Assembly: GCA_033064195.1 (NCBI GenBank)
Contig: JARBJD010000533.1
Location: 1-35,841, forward strand
Direction: 5' to 3'
Source: Blattamonas nauphoetae
Lineage: Eukaryota > Preaxostyla > Oxymonadida
DNA: 35,841 bases
Shown here in pieces: positions 20,497 through 32,095 of this stretch; the stretch's first letter is position 1; each line of letters opens with the position of its first letter. A program made the translations under genes and the position numbers. The notes beneath the pieces are model-generated. The model had not been told where the DNA came from and did not search any database. It saw only the letters and a program-made list of their open reading frames with translations.

Positions 20497-21363
20497 CAGT
20501 GCGCACGAAATCCACAAAGTGTGAGGAAATCCACAAATTTGAGGTATGATTTTTCCCATATTTAAAAATTTCACCGAACCCAAAATTTTTTGGGTCCCAC
20601 TTTTTTTTGCCAATTCACATCTCAACTCCGGGAATCTATTGAGGTAGAAATCGAACCTCCAAAATAGGATCCCGGGCCAGGGGCGCCTATTTAAGAACCA
20701 CTTTTTTTGGACTCCTAAATAAGACATCCTTAACATTTAAGCTTAGGGGACCCAAACTTGGTTTTATCATATCTCCACAACCAGACATCGTTCGGAGATG
20801 CGGTTTTCACCAACATGGATGGTTTGCTGGAAACAACATTTTTGTTGAGTCCTGATCGTTTCCGACAATTTCCTGACTTGGAGATTGTTCGGATTTTTGG
20901 ACCCATCTCTCGAAATTGATTCCTCATTCTGACACTGAGAGTTGGATCGTCTTGAAATTGTGTCCAAACGATGTCAACACTGTCACAATCGATTCCAAAT
21001 GGTCAAATGGAGAGAGAAACTTGGATTGAGGGAAATGTAACTCAGATATCTTGGAATGACGTAAAATTAGGAAAAATCTCCAAGTCAGGAAATTGTCGGA
21101 AACGATCAGGACTCAACAAAAATGTTGTTTCCAGCAAACCATCCATGTTGGTGAAAACCGCATCTCCGAACGATGTCTGGTTGTGGAGATATGATAAAAC
21201 CAAGTTTGGGTCCCCTAAGCTTAAATGTTAAGGATGTCTTATTTAGGAGTCCAAAAAAAGTGGGACCCAAAAAATTTTGGGTTCGGAGAAATTTTTAAAT
21301 ATGGGAAAAATCATACCTCAAATTTGTGGATTTCCTCACACTTTGTGGATTTCGTGCGCACTG
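20497..21363. mobile_element. 867-bp foldback element with CAGTGCGC ends and TA duplication (Tc1/mariner type)
   Basis: The ends are inverted copies of CAGTGCGCACGAAATCCACA and TA flanks both sides (20495-20496 and 21364-21365). The arms stay near identical inward for about 290-390 bp (left 20497 to about 20890, right about 21077-21363), leaving a loop of about 190 bp. The left arm is about 100 bp longer because of an insertion at about 20609-20708. The CAGT start and TA duplication are those of Tc1/mariner elements. No transposase frame is inside; open frames in the arms are mirror images of each other. Confidence 0.85.
20603..20708. repeat. About 100-bp insertion in one arm of the foldback element
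   Basis: The right arm runs straight through GTCCCACTTTTTTTGGACTCC, while the left arm has about 100 extra bases flanked by short CACTTTTTTT copies. Read on the minus strand, the insert holds GGTTCGATTTC, close to a Pol III B box (GGTTCGANTCC), so a tRNA-derived SINE fragment is possible. Evidence for that is thin. Confidence 0.5.
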
Positions 21364-22166
21364 TATAGTCTCGTGAAAAGCAAGAAGGATCATTTGTTCT
21401 TGATCAGGAGAGAGTGAATTGTGGCACGTCCGAGCTCAGTGAGTCATTTCGATTGGAAGCACGATAGTTCGTTGAAGTAGTTTCGAGATATTCTAATGGA
21501 AAGGATGTTGCTTCAAAAAAATTGTGCAATAATTCATAAAAAGGTGATATGGTGAAGACATGAGTGAGAAGTGAACAGCAATCAAAACGAGAATCAATCC
21601 GAATGATGTGATGTCGAAAAGGCAGATGGACACGATGAGAGCACGAGAGTCAACAATCAGCTCCATCGCCAACAGCGGGCACGAACCCACTGTCTCCAAA
21701 ACACGAGCGAATGCAAACAAACAGAAACACTGAAGTGAATGAATATCGACGCAGTTTGTGCCAAAGCACGAATCATGAAAGAACAGAATGAAAACGCGGC
21801 AAACTCAAAACAGAACGAGACGGAATGAATGAAGAATCGAGTCAATGTTTGTGAAGGTGACGTGGCGTAATGAAGTGTCAGTCAAAGATGAAGTGATTGA
21901 CGACACGAGAGAAGGAACGGTGGAAGTAAGAACTGGCAGTGAATGATTTGGATGACATGAAACAGCTCAGCTCAATTCTGGTTGTGAAGTGGATGAGACG
22001 AAAGACGGTGGTGTCATAATTCTAAGAAAATGAAGAGTGGTTTGATAGTGAGAGGATAAGGTGACGAATAAAGAGGAACTTAAATTGAGAAAGAACACAA
22101 TTTCAGGAGAAGTGCGAAAGCAGATAAGAAAAATGAAGATCAAGTTGGAAGGAAGGTGAAGTTATT
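21364..22166. other. Intergenic, nothing recognised
   Basis: Purine-rich on the plus strand. Minus-strand open frames near 21500-21840 are short and hydrophobic with no motif. It lies downstream of the minus-strand receptor gene and would hold its 3' flank. Confidence 0.35.
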
Positions 22167-24098
<1,932 letters not shown>

Positions 24099-24118
24099 GG
24101 GTCGGTATGTCCTCCTCC

Positions 24119-24153
24119 AAAAACCCGTGTCCTACCATAGGACACGGGTTTTT
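24119..24153. repeat. Perfect 16-bp hairpin at the truncated 5' end of the receptor gene
   Basis: AAAAACCCGTGTCCTA and its exact reverse complement, separated by CCA. It sits about 20 bp upstream of the first ATG of the minus-strand gene and marks where the coding frame is lost. It may be a deletion footprint, a small element end or a terminator-like structure. Confidence 0.7.
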
Positions 24154-24773
24154 AGCGCTTAATTAGGCGATCAGAGGGTTTTGTTCAAAAAACCTGTTTA
24201 TGATGCGATACAATGATTTGGATTAGTTTTTCAACTCAGAGCACATTTTTACGCTCATTTTTGATGAATTGGAAGCGACAATAGTGAATCATGTTCGATC
24301 CTGTCGTTTGAAAGTTTGATGGTCCGATCAACTCCCCCAAAGATCAAACCGGCCTCTTCAAATCACCTTTATCACAAAATGGAGAAATAGGAAACAAAAA
24401 CATAGAGTTTTGGTGAAGGTGATGCCAGAAAAACAGCCAGTGCATCCAAAATCAAATGACACTGGAAATGATGTATGCCACGGTTTTATTCTTCATCCAA
24501 TACATCTTGAAAGTCGCAGAATGTGTTTCATTTTGTTGTCCTGATGCTGAAGTGGGCGAATGTGAAGAGAGACAGCCGAGACTGGCAAATGTGTGGACGA
24601 CGAGATGTTGGAGCGGAATAGAAGAGCTGACAGAGGAAGTAGAACGAGACACTGTCAAAAGTCCATGAAAGAAGGAAGTGAGAGTATCCACGAGCTCGTG
24701 TACTGGTCTAGAGACTTGAGGAGAGAGGTTGATTCAAGGGGGTGATAATCAGACCCGAACCGTAATTTTGATT
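24154..24773. other. Intergenic, nothing recognised
   Basis: AT-rich with no supported frame. It should include the site of the lost 5' half of the receptor gene but shows no beta-helix-like coding. Confidence 0.35.
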
Positions 24774-24781
24774 GGATAGCG

Positions 24782-25451
24782 GGCATGTATTACCCCTGTA
24801 GGTAAAATGAACCCTGTAGGTAATCGGAACCCTGTAGGGTGTGAAGAGGAAGCGTGTAGGTAGTGAATGGAACCCTGTAGGGTGTTTTGGAACTCTGGAG
24901 GGTATGACTAGAAACACTGTTCTCCACTCATTTCGCTCCACAAAGCATGCTCGAGACCAACACGGGATTCAAACTTCTTCGAAAGTACCATTTTCCATCA
25001 AACACTGAATTTCTCTCTTTGATGACATTATTCCTTTCATCTTCTCAATTTTATGCATATCATCATCATTTTTCAACTCTATATTTTTGTGAAAATCATT
25101 TTTGGTCGCGATCCTTGATCAAGACCACAACAACAAAAATGGAGATTGTCGACTCAAATGTACACAATTTAGACTATCTCTAGTTCGTTTAACATATATT
25201 AACCTTTTCTCTTTCTTTTCTCCTTATGTTCAACACATTTGCCTGATAGATCGTGAAAGATGCGTTTGATCAAAAGTTTATGGGAAAACACACAATTTCC
25301 TCCGAATCGATTTTCAAAAGAAATCATCGGTGGATGCAAGGCAAAGTGAAGTTTGTGATTCTCCATTATCCCCCCTCTCAGACAGGTTCTCTCGCACAAA
25401 CTCGCTCGATTACCTACAGGGTTCCGATTACCTACAGGGGTAATACATGCC
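24782..25451. mobile_element. 670-bp MITE with GGCATGTATTACCCC ends and 8-bp target duplication
   Basis: The ends are inverted copies of GGCATGTATTACCCCTGTAG and the match continues for about 50 bp. GGATAGCG is duplicated at 24774-24781 and 25452-25459. Subterminal copies of AACCCTGTAGGT repeat at least five times inside the left end (24800-24905) and twice in the right. An 8-bp duplication suits the hAT or P superfamilies. There is no transposase inside; the middle is AT-rich. Confidence 0.85.
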
Positions 25452-25459
25452 GGATAGCG

Positions 25460-27199
25460 AAATGAAAGGTTAGTATTTGATGTCTTCTGACGATGTTACC
25501 GACGTCGATCAGTTGGAAGATGTTGATCAAGACGAGGTATGTGGGCAATCGTGAGGGGTGCAGAGAGGGCGCATAGGATCGTTCCATGAAGAGACTGAAG
25601 AGAAGTGATCATGTAATGACTTGAATTGATGTGGTGCTTCGTTCTGAGTGGTTCTTCACGACGACACACGAGAGTTGTGGTGGGAGGAGCGATGTGGGAG
25701 GATTTGGCAACAGATCGTGTCATGTTGACGCTTTCTATATCTTCGCGATAATCACCTTCCATAGAGTGCCGGTGGGTTTCAATGAATCAGGCTTGTCTTG
25801 CAGATAATTTGTTTGGTAGGATCCCAACGAACAGGCAGATCCGAACTGACATGAGAAACAACAAACTAAAATAAACGCAATTGAGAGCAGACATGGTGAG
25901 AGGGAGGAAGTTGGAGATTAACTCCTTGCTGTATGGAGGAGTGAGGTCCAGGCGATTCAAATTGAGACAATGAGAGAACCCATGGGTATGGTGTCTCAGG
26001 ACGAGGATGGAGAGCGTAGATCATGCATGAAATGTATCTGCTTGACAAAGAAGATCATAGAGAGCATGAAAAGGTGGTGAAGGAAGGAAGCACGAATTGA
26101 AGAGAAGACGAGCTTTTGAGATGAAGGATTGAATAAGATTTTGAAAAAGGAAGAATTGAATAGATGATGCATGAAATAAATGAAGAGATAAGTGGCACAC
26201 TTCAATTTCCAGATGCTATCGAGCTCCGAACGCTATGACAGTGTCGACCGAGCCTCGGTTGAGTTCATCATCTTAGCTGATGAGAGAGAAAAGAGGGAGA
26301 CAATATGGATGAAAAGAGAATAGAAAGGAAGAGGAGAATAGTTCGCAAGAACGTGAAGAGAGCAGACATTGTTTTCAGCGGTATGTGAAGATGTTTCTGC
26401 CGTGCTCAAACTCACTTTCGAGCAAATCTTCTCTTTGTATTGTATTTGCTTCTATCTCTTCAATGGTTCATTCCAGTGTACACTATCCAATGTCTCCTCA
26501 CTCTCATCTTGGATGATCTTGTCTTCAGTCTCTCTTTCTTCAGCTTCTCTTCCTCACTTAATGTCCATTTCTGATGTCTTCATCTTATCTTGTCTCTTCT
26601 CTTTGAACATCTCCTCTTCCTCTCAATTCGAGAGTGTTTTCTGTAACTTCTCCCTGTTAAATCCTCCACCAGAGAATCTATCATTAATAAATGCGGAGGA
26701 AATGGTAAATGAGTTAATGCAAACCATCAGTTCGGAAACGGATATGTGTATCATCTCGATCTCTTTCCATTTTCGTCTGTTCAGATTCCGACACGCCCAC
26801 GTGCACAGATCTTGAATCGACATTCAGAGAATGAGGGAAATATGAGTGGAAAATCATCAATAGATCATACAGCAAGGCGAATCTGATCTGAATCCAGTTT
26901 TCCTCAGGACAGTGGCAAGTGGCGATGAAGACCAACTATATGTCCATCGAAATCGGAAAATAAGGGAAAGAAGGGAATTACCAACGAAACGAGAACACAT
27001 TCTTTCCATCATTTATCCAAATTTCAGTTCAGTTCGACGATCTCAAGTGTCAAATCGATTACAAGATCAATTGTCTAAAACATGGGAGAGAGAAAAGGTT
27101 GAAGAAAATAATGAGAAAAGAGCTTACATAGCACCTACGTCGCTCAGTTACCCTCGACAAAAGTGTCATTTCGCTGATTTAAGTCTGCGTTGAGAAAAA
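25460..27199. other. Long region without a supported gene
   Basis: Two stretches look faintly coding. On the minus strand, about 26810-26380 carries a charged run (NREEEEMFKEKRQDKMKTSE) after FINDRFSGGGFNREKLQKTL, but stops interrupt it. On the plus strand, 26912-27193 reads KREHILSIIYPNFSSVRRSQ and onward for 93 residues. Neither is recognised and neither has clear ends, so I do not call genes. The rest is simple sequence rich in GAAGA or TCTTC. Confidence 0.35.
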
Positions 27200-27620
27200 T
27201 GATGGTTTGATAGGACAGATCAGACCACCATAGGACTCGATAGGACAGGACAGGACAATTGTCCTCCCTCGATTTTATTGGGAAAATGAGACGCAAGTAT
27301 TGTGAATGTCTCAAAAAGCTTTCATGTCCTATGGTTTGAGCCCGATTGGGAATTGTCCTATCGTGTCCTATCGTGGGCTGATCGACCGCTTTTGGACAAC
27401 TTTCGCGATTTTCATCAAAATAGTGTGAAAAAACTGTATTGAAATGATTCTAAAACAGAAAATGTTCATAATTATCTCAGTTTTCTCCTCATTTTTCGTT
27501 TCTTGTCTTCACTGTCAGACGAAGCAAGAGGCAGGTTCAATTCCTGTCGTCGACATTTTTATCCAAATTGTCCTCCTCTTTTTAGGCTGTCCTATAGGAC
27601 AGGACAGGTAGGACATGCGG
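27200..27620. repeat. GGACA-rich block (TAGGACAGGACAGGAC motifs)
   Basis: GATAGGACA and its complement TGTCCTATC recur at 27211, 27240, 27327, 27355, 27365 and 27590-27615, in both orientations. The spacing is irregular, so this is not a simple tandem array. It could be the edge of a small element or of the Polinton-like fossil to the right. Confidence 0.5.
27531..27560 (+). other. tRNA 3'-end-like sequence with Pol III-type terminator
   Basis: GCAGG-TTCAATT-CCTGT forms a regular T-arm (27531-27547). It is followed by seven bases and an A (CGTCGACA) and then TTTTT at 27556-27560, as in a tRNA gene's end. No matching 5' acceptor strand or A box is seen upstream within 150 bp, so only a 3' half, or a chance match, is present. 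Confidence 0.35.
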
Positions 27621-27850
27621 ACCCAAGGAAATTGCATTGGATAGATATCCCAATCGGTTGGGGCAAAAGGTTGTTCAACGAACATTCCCGTTGATGTCGG
27701 ATTGATCGTTGAGAAACAATCTGTAAATGTGACTTCGGGTTTGTTTTCGAATGTGTCTGTCAGTAGTGGCATAAGCGAAATGGGAACCAAACTGGCATAG
27801 GTGATACTCCTAGGAGAATTGGAACGAGAAATCATTTTGAATCTCAGAGC
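27620..27850 (-). pseudogene. Possible structural-gene remnant of the Polinton-like fossil
   Basis: The minus strand has a protein-like stretch rich in aromatic residues and prolines (SITYASLVPISLMPLLTDTF, then GMFVEQPFAPTDWDIYPMQF). The style is that of capsid or other virion proteins, but no family can be named from this length. It looks incomplete. Confidence 0.25.
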
Positions 27851-28044
27851 CAATTGATTTTTTTTAATATGACTCATTCTAATTTCCATCTCACTTACTA
27901 CTGAAAATATTGACATTTCAGAGTAGTCAATATTTGGCCGTAAATTCAAAAATAAAGGCGAAAAACGGACCTCTTGAAAAGTGTCTTTTTTGAAGCAAAT
28001 TTTGAGTACTTTTAGAAAACAACGTCGATTTCTTTTTTTATTCA

Positions 28045-28073
28045 ATTTTTTAATTTGTATAAAATGAGCAGCG
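28045..28073 (+). promoter_or_regulatory. AT-rich motif ending in TTTAATTTGTATAAAATG
   Basis: It matches the motif before the gene at 30362 (TTTTTTAATTTGTATTAAATG) almost exactly and is placed the same way, ending on an ATG. It is likely a core promoter or leader shared by genes of the element. Confidence 0.5.
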
Positions 28074-28116
28074 TCTTGACACCAACACAACTCCTAGAAA
28101 TTCCGAGAAAGATAAT

Positions 28117-28656
28117 TTGATCATGAAATCACCTCCAACTCTCAATCGACAAGGAACAACATATCTCACAGGAAGCACTTTCGAATACTATCTCGAAGAG
28201 AAACCAGATGAAACTTATCAAGTGTACGTCAATAGTTTCGTCAAAGGATACAGACCACATCTGAATCGCCAGAAATATCTTCGACCAGCAAATCGTTGTA
28301 CAAAAGAGAAGCTTATTGAATCAATGAAAAATGAGAATTGTGAACTCATTTCTGAATACACTCATTCTAGTACCCCAGTAACATATCGACACGAAGGAAT
28401 TGAATGGATAGTAATCCCATCAAAATGGATGAAAGGATTCAGAACTCATCAGAACAAACGAAAACGATACACACAATCGTTTGTTGAAAATGAATTGAAA
28501 AAAGAGAATTGTGAACTCATTGGAACATACACAAAGGTACTTGAGCCATTCAAATATCGCGATTTACGAACAAAGAATGAGTATTACGTTCGCTTGGACA
28601 ATTGGTTGTATTTTGGAGACCGTCCTCACTTGAGAAAGTACCACGAAAGGTCATGA
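28117..28656 (+). CDS. Small repeat-module protein of the Polinton-like fossil
   Basis: 179 residues built from about three copies of a roughly 60-residue module. A full module reads ESMKNENCELISEYTHSSTP, then VTYRHEGIEW, then a basic tail of the form W...G.R.H. The second copy has VENELKKENCELIGTYTKVL and ends RLDNWLYFGDRPHLRK. The pattern ENCELI-EYT-P-YR-W-RPHL recalls small treble-clef or NUMOD-like nucleic-acid-binding modules, but the zinc cysteines are not evident and I do not name a family. The gene at 30362 is a paralog. Part of a virus-like fossil. Confidence 0.6.
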   Translation: MIMKSPPTLNRQGTTYLTGSTFEYYLEEKPDETYQVYVNSFVKGYRPHLNRQKYLRPANRCTKEKLIESMKNENCELISEYTHSSTPVTYRHEGIEWIVIPSKWMKGFRTHQNKRKRYTQSFVENELKKENCELIGTYTKVLEPFKYRDLRTKNEYYVRLDNWLYFGDRPHLRKYHERS

Positions 28657-30336
28657 AAATACTGAAAATCTATTTTTGACCACAAATCACTGAAATCCAA
28701 CATGATAACCATTTCGAAAAATTCTGAAAAAAATTCTAAAATCTTGGGGACACTGTAGGTCATCGATCAAGACAATCCTGATCAAAATCGGTTGGGAATT
28801 CGTCGAACTGCATACCGAACTTTGGTCCAAAAAGTGACCAAAAAAGTCGATGTTCGGATTTCGCCACTATGAACCGCTTTATGGCTCAAATTGTGTTCAA
28901 ACACGTTTGATTGTGACGGAAATCATTTTGAAAGGTAGGATTTTCGATAAAAAGCACTTTCTGAAAAAAAAGTTTGATCCGACCCATATCCATGGTCAAA
29001 ATCTCGAAATTTTTTCTGGGAGGTTTGGACTTTCAGCACTATCATTTTCTGGACCGCTTTCGTCCCCTATTCACGTTTTTGCACTCCATTTCCTTCCCCG
29101 ACGTCAGATGACGATTCGGTGGATCTCGACATTTGTCACCACAAGTTTCGGACACTTTTTCATGAATTTTCACATTTCACTACTTTCACTTCATTTACTC
29201 CGTTATTACATCATTTTAACGAACATAAGTCGACGCGAGACGTATAGCGCATTTCCTTAGTTTCATTTTGTTGGTTCTTCACTTCACCGTTTTGACGACT
29301 CTTTTCTTCACAACTTGCACACTATTAGATTTTTGCCCCGATTTTCACATATTGCGCCTTCTTTCTCGTTGTTAGAGGAAGGTGTGCTAAAATTTTCAGA
29401 ATTTTTTGTCGGATAGTTGTCTCAAAATTTCACTTTTTTGATTCGTCATTTCACAGCTTTTCACAGTGTTTGCATGTTTGAACACCACTTCAGCCCCTTC
29501 TTTTCACATCATTCTCTCCACATTTCACCTCGAGTTGAACCATTACTCCTCTTCATTTTGCTCATATCACTTCCATTTTGTGGGCCGTTCTCACTTCACT
29601 AGCACATCATTTTAGTCAAGTTTTCATCAACTTTTTCACAAAAACAGAGTAAAAGAAAGCGAAACAACCAACAATGAAACGGGCAAGTATGAAACTGAGA
29701 GGGAAATTGACGATCGTGAAAATGACGTGAAATGTGGCGCCAATAGTGAAAATGTCGCTTGTGTTCTCGGTTTTATGTCTTAAAAACAACAAAATTGATT
29801 CAAAAAAGTACGTGAAATGTTGGATTTTCCGGAAAAATACCGAGATATGAAGTGAGCCGTTGAATGGCGGATCTCTGCAAAAGTCCGGAAAACTCAGTAA
29901 ACGAGAATTAGTGTGTTGAATTTGAGAAAAAGTTTAGTTGAAAGAAACATGAATGAAATGGTTAAAAAGGATAAACAATGAAAAAACGAAGTCGGAAGTG
30001 AGGTCAAAAATGAAATGCGAACGAATGAGAATGAGGTGACAATTCGACTAAAACTAGTGAAAACAAGTCTAAAATAAGGAGAAAATGAGAGCGGCATACT
30101 CGTTTTTACATAAAAGTGCAGAGATCCACGACCGATCCTGAAACTCCGCATATCTCTGCAAAAGTTCGGAAAAAGTAAAAAACGAAGCATACCATGATGA
30201 TCCTACAGTTCCGGAGATTCCAAAACGCGAAGAATCGGAACGAAACTATCACTTGTGAGAAATCAGTGATCGAACCCATTGATCCTCGATTCCAGTGAAA
30301 AATCCAAAACTGATAAAACAACGAATGAAAATTTAT
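28657..30336. other. 1.7-kb gap inside the fossil, composition flips midway
   Basis: No gene is supported. Up to about 29640 the plus strand is T-rich with many TTTCACTT words. From 29640 to 30330 it is A-rich with GTGAAAA and GAAAATGA words. This suggests an old foldback or strand-biased arms. ATCTCTGCAAAAGTYCGGAAA occurs twice directly (29872 and 30153). Confidence 0.4.
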
Positions 30337-30364
30337 TTTTGAATTTTTTAATTTGTATTAAATG
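30337..30364 (+). promoter_or_regulatory. AT-rich motif directly upstream of the 30362 start
   Basis: GAATTTTTTAATTTGTATTA runs into the ATG at 30362. It is nearly identical to 28045-28073, and a looser form (TATTTTATTTTGTAGTAA) stands before the ATG at 30795. It leaves almost no 5' leader, as in some viral and protist promoters. Confidence 0.55.
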
Positions 30365-30751
30365 AATCCAACTGCGATGTACAAGGAAAGACGTCGAGTA
30401 TGTTCAGAACAAGCATTAATTGAATCAATGAGAGAAGAGAACTGTACGCTGGTCTCTGAGTATGTCAGAAATAATGTGCCGGTGACGTATGTTCATGAGG
30501 GAGTTGAATGGAGAATCAAACCAAAGTTGTGGAATCAAGGAAACAGACCTCACTTGTCAAAACGTCGACACTACACTCAATCATTCGTCGAAAATGAACT
30601 GAAGAAATACAATTGTGAGCTCGTCGGTGAGTACACAAAAGTTCTGGTTCCATTCACCTATAGAGAGATTGGCGGAAGTGAAGTGTTCAGAATTAGACTT
30701 GATGCATGGCTGACTGCTAAGAAAAAACCCCATCTGAGAAAACAGAAATAA
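30362..30751 (+). CDS. Small repeat-module protein, paralog of the 28117 gene
   Basis: 129 residues, two modules of the same kind: ESMREENCTLVSEYVRNNVP with VTYVHEGVEW, then a second with VENELKKYNCELVGEYTKVL and FRIRLDAWLTAKKKPHLRK. It lacks the first module of its paralog. The start is fixed by the AT-rich motif that ends on its ATG. It ends 43 bp before the polymerase-like gene on the same strand. It looks whole. Role unknown; probably nucleic-acid binding, by inference from the basic module. Confidence 0.65.
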   Translation: MNPTAMYKERRRVCSEQALIESMREENCTLVSEYVRNNVPVTYVHEGVEWRIKPKLWNQGNRPHLSKRRHYTQSFVENELKKYNCELVGEYTKVLVPFTYREIGGSEVFRIRLDAWLTAKKKPHLRKQK

Positions 30752-30794
30752 ACGCTCAACTTTTTTTATTTTCGGATATTTTATTTTGTAGTAA

Positions 30795-31515
30795 ATGACA
30801 CTGCTAAAACCAATCAAAGAAAGAATTCAAGAAATTCGAGATCTCTTTCCGAATGCACAATTTCAATTTAGTGATGGTCGAACGTATATTCCAGACAGCA
30901 AAAACTATCAACATCATCGTTCATTTCTTCTGAATATGCTTCAACACACAGATCTCGAGTTTCCACATCCAACAAAGAATCTCGATCTCAATCTCATTCC
31001 AGATTTTATTGAACAAGTTAAACTTCGACAACAGATGGCGTCAGAAGATCGACTCGCTCACCGAATGATTGTTGAGAACATGAAAGCAAATCCAAGAGTG
31101 AACAAAGATGAACTGAAAAAGCAAGTGTTCAGAATGACGTGGAAACTGAAATCAATCGAAGAGAAGCTGATGGATCATTGGATGAAGAATCTGTTGATCA
31201 TTCAGAAGAAAAATGAACAAATGGAAAAGAGAGAAGTGCAGACATTTGATGGATTTGAAGAATGTATATTACTTGCTGAACCACGTGACAAAGCAGCATT
31301 CAATGAATGTCTCATGAATGCACGAAGGAAGTTCAAAAAGAATGAAGTCGAGAAGGTTGAAGACAATGGAAAACCATATCAACTGTACTTCCACAATCAT
31401 CTGAAAAATGTTGAAGAAATCACTACCTTCATCAAAGCAGTGTTCGACAAAGAGAAAGACCATCCATTCAAGATTAGTATTGACTTTGGAAAGATCATCG
31501 AGAGAAAAGACAAAG
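30795..31515 (+). pseudogene. Polinton-like type B DNA polymerase gene, first part
   Basis: It starts at an ATG placed after the same kind of AT-rich motif. It encodes a basic, helical N-terminal region (LKPIKERIQEIRDLFPNAQF, then KNEVEKVEDNGKPYQLYFHN). This resembles the long N-terminal extensions of protein-primed polymerases in protist Polintons, recalled from family look. The gene is interrupted here by the transposon at 31516-35166 and a further part lies beyond it. Fossil; broken. Confidence 0.5.
31507..31515. other. Left 9-bp target duplication of the Mutator-like element
   Basis: AAAGACAAA, repeated at 35167-35175 on the other side of the element. The next base (G) also matches, so 10 bp is possible. 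Confidence 0.8.
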
Positions 31516-32047
31516 GGTGTCTCAATTTTCAGGGGAAAAACTCGAGCTCAGGGGAAAAACTCGATCACAGGGGAAGATCTCAATCACAGGGGAGAATCTC
31601 AATCACAGGGGAAAATCTCAATCACAGGGGAAAATCTCGGGCCACAGGGGAAGAATCTCAAGGACAAGGGGATTGAAGGTGGATCAATTTTTGAACATGT
31701 GTGGATTAGGGAGTTAGAACGCGGGACTTTCAACCCTCGGTCCCGGGATCGAGGTTGGTCATCGGCACTTTTTCTCGTTTTTGAAACATTTTTGTCAACG
31801 ATCACAGATTCTCTCTCTTTTCAATCCGATTTTTGTTTAAACTTTTCAGAAAGGCTCTGCGATGAACAGAATGTTGCTGATGAGCGGGCAATCACGATCC
31901 TGCTTTTTTCTCAAATTCAGACATTATTCTCCAAAATAACTTAACATACAACATAATAATGACATGTTTGATGCTTCTTCTTCATCTTTTCTCATTGTCC
32001 ATTCACCCATTCTCAAAACTTTCGCATTCGTTTTCCCACTCTCGATC
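31516..32047 (+). repeat. Left terminal inverted repeat (about 532 bp)
   Basis: Mirror of 34637-35166; identity ends at CTCGATC (32041-32047). The outer 150 bp hold subterminal repeats. Confidence 0.9.
31531..31665 (+). repeat. Subterminal tandem repeats, TCACAGGGGAAAATCTCAA unit
   Basis: About six to seven copies of a 17-18 bp unit (CAGGGGAAAATCTCAATCA and variants) lie just inside the left end and are mirrored at 35017-35152. Such repeats are usual transposase-binding sites in several DNA transposon groups; the role here is inferred. Confidence 0.8.
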
Positions 32048-32095
32048 AATCATCTTTCAGATCATCGCACATGGAAGAGACATTGTCGACTCAAT

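Noticed and set aside
20730-21231. Identical 65-86 residue frames at 20730-20927 and 20971-21231
   Set aside because: They are mirror copies within the foldback element's arms.
27440-27560. Complete tRNA gene
   Set aside because: No A box and no 5' acceptor strand pairing with CGTCGAC; a possible anticodon arm (CTTC...GAAG with GTC) has wrong spacing to the T-arm.
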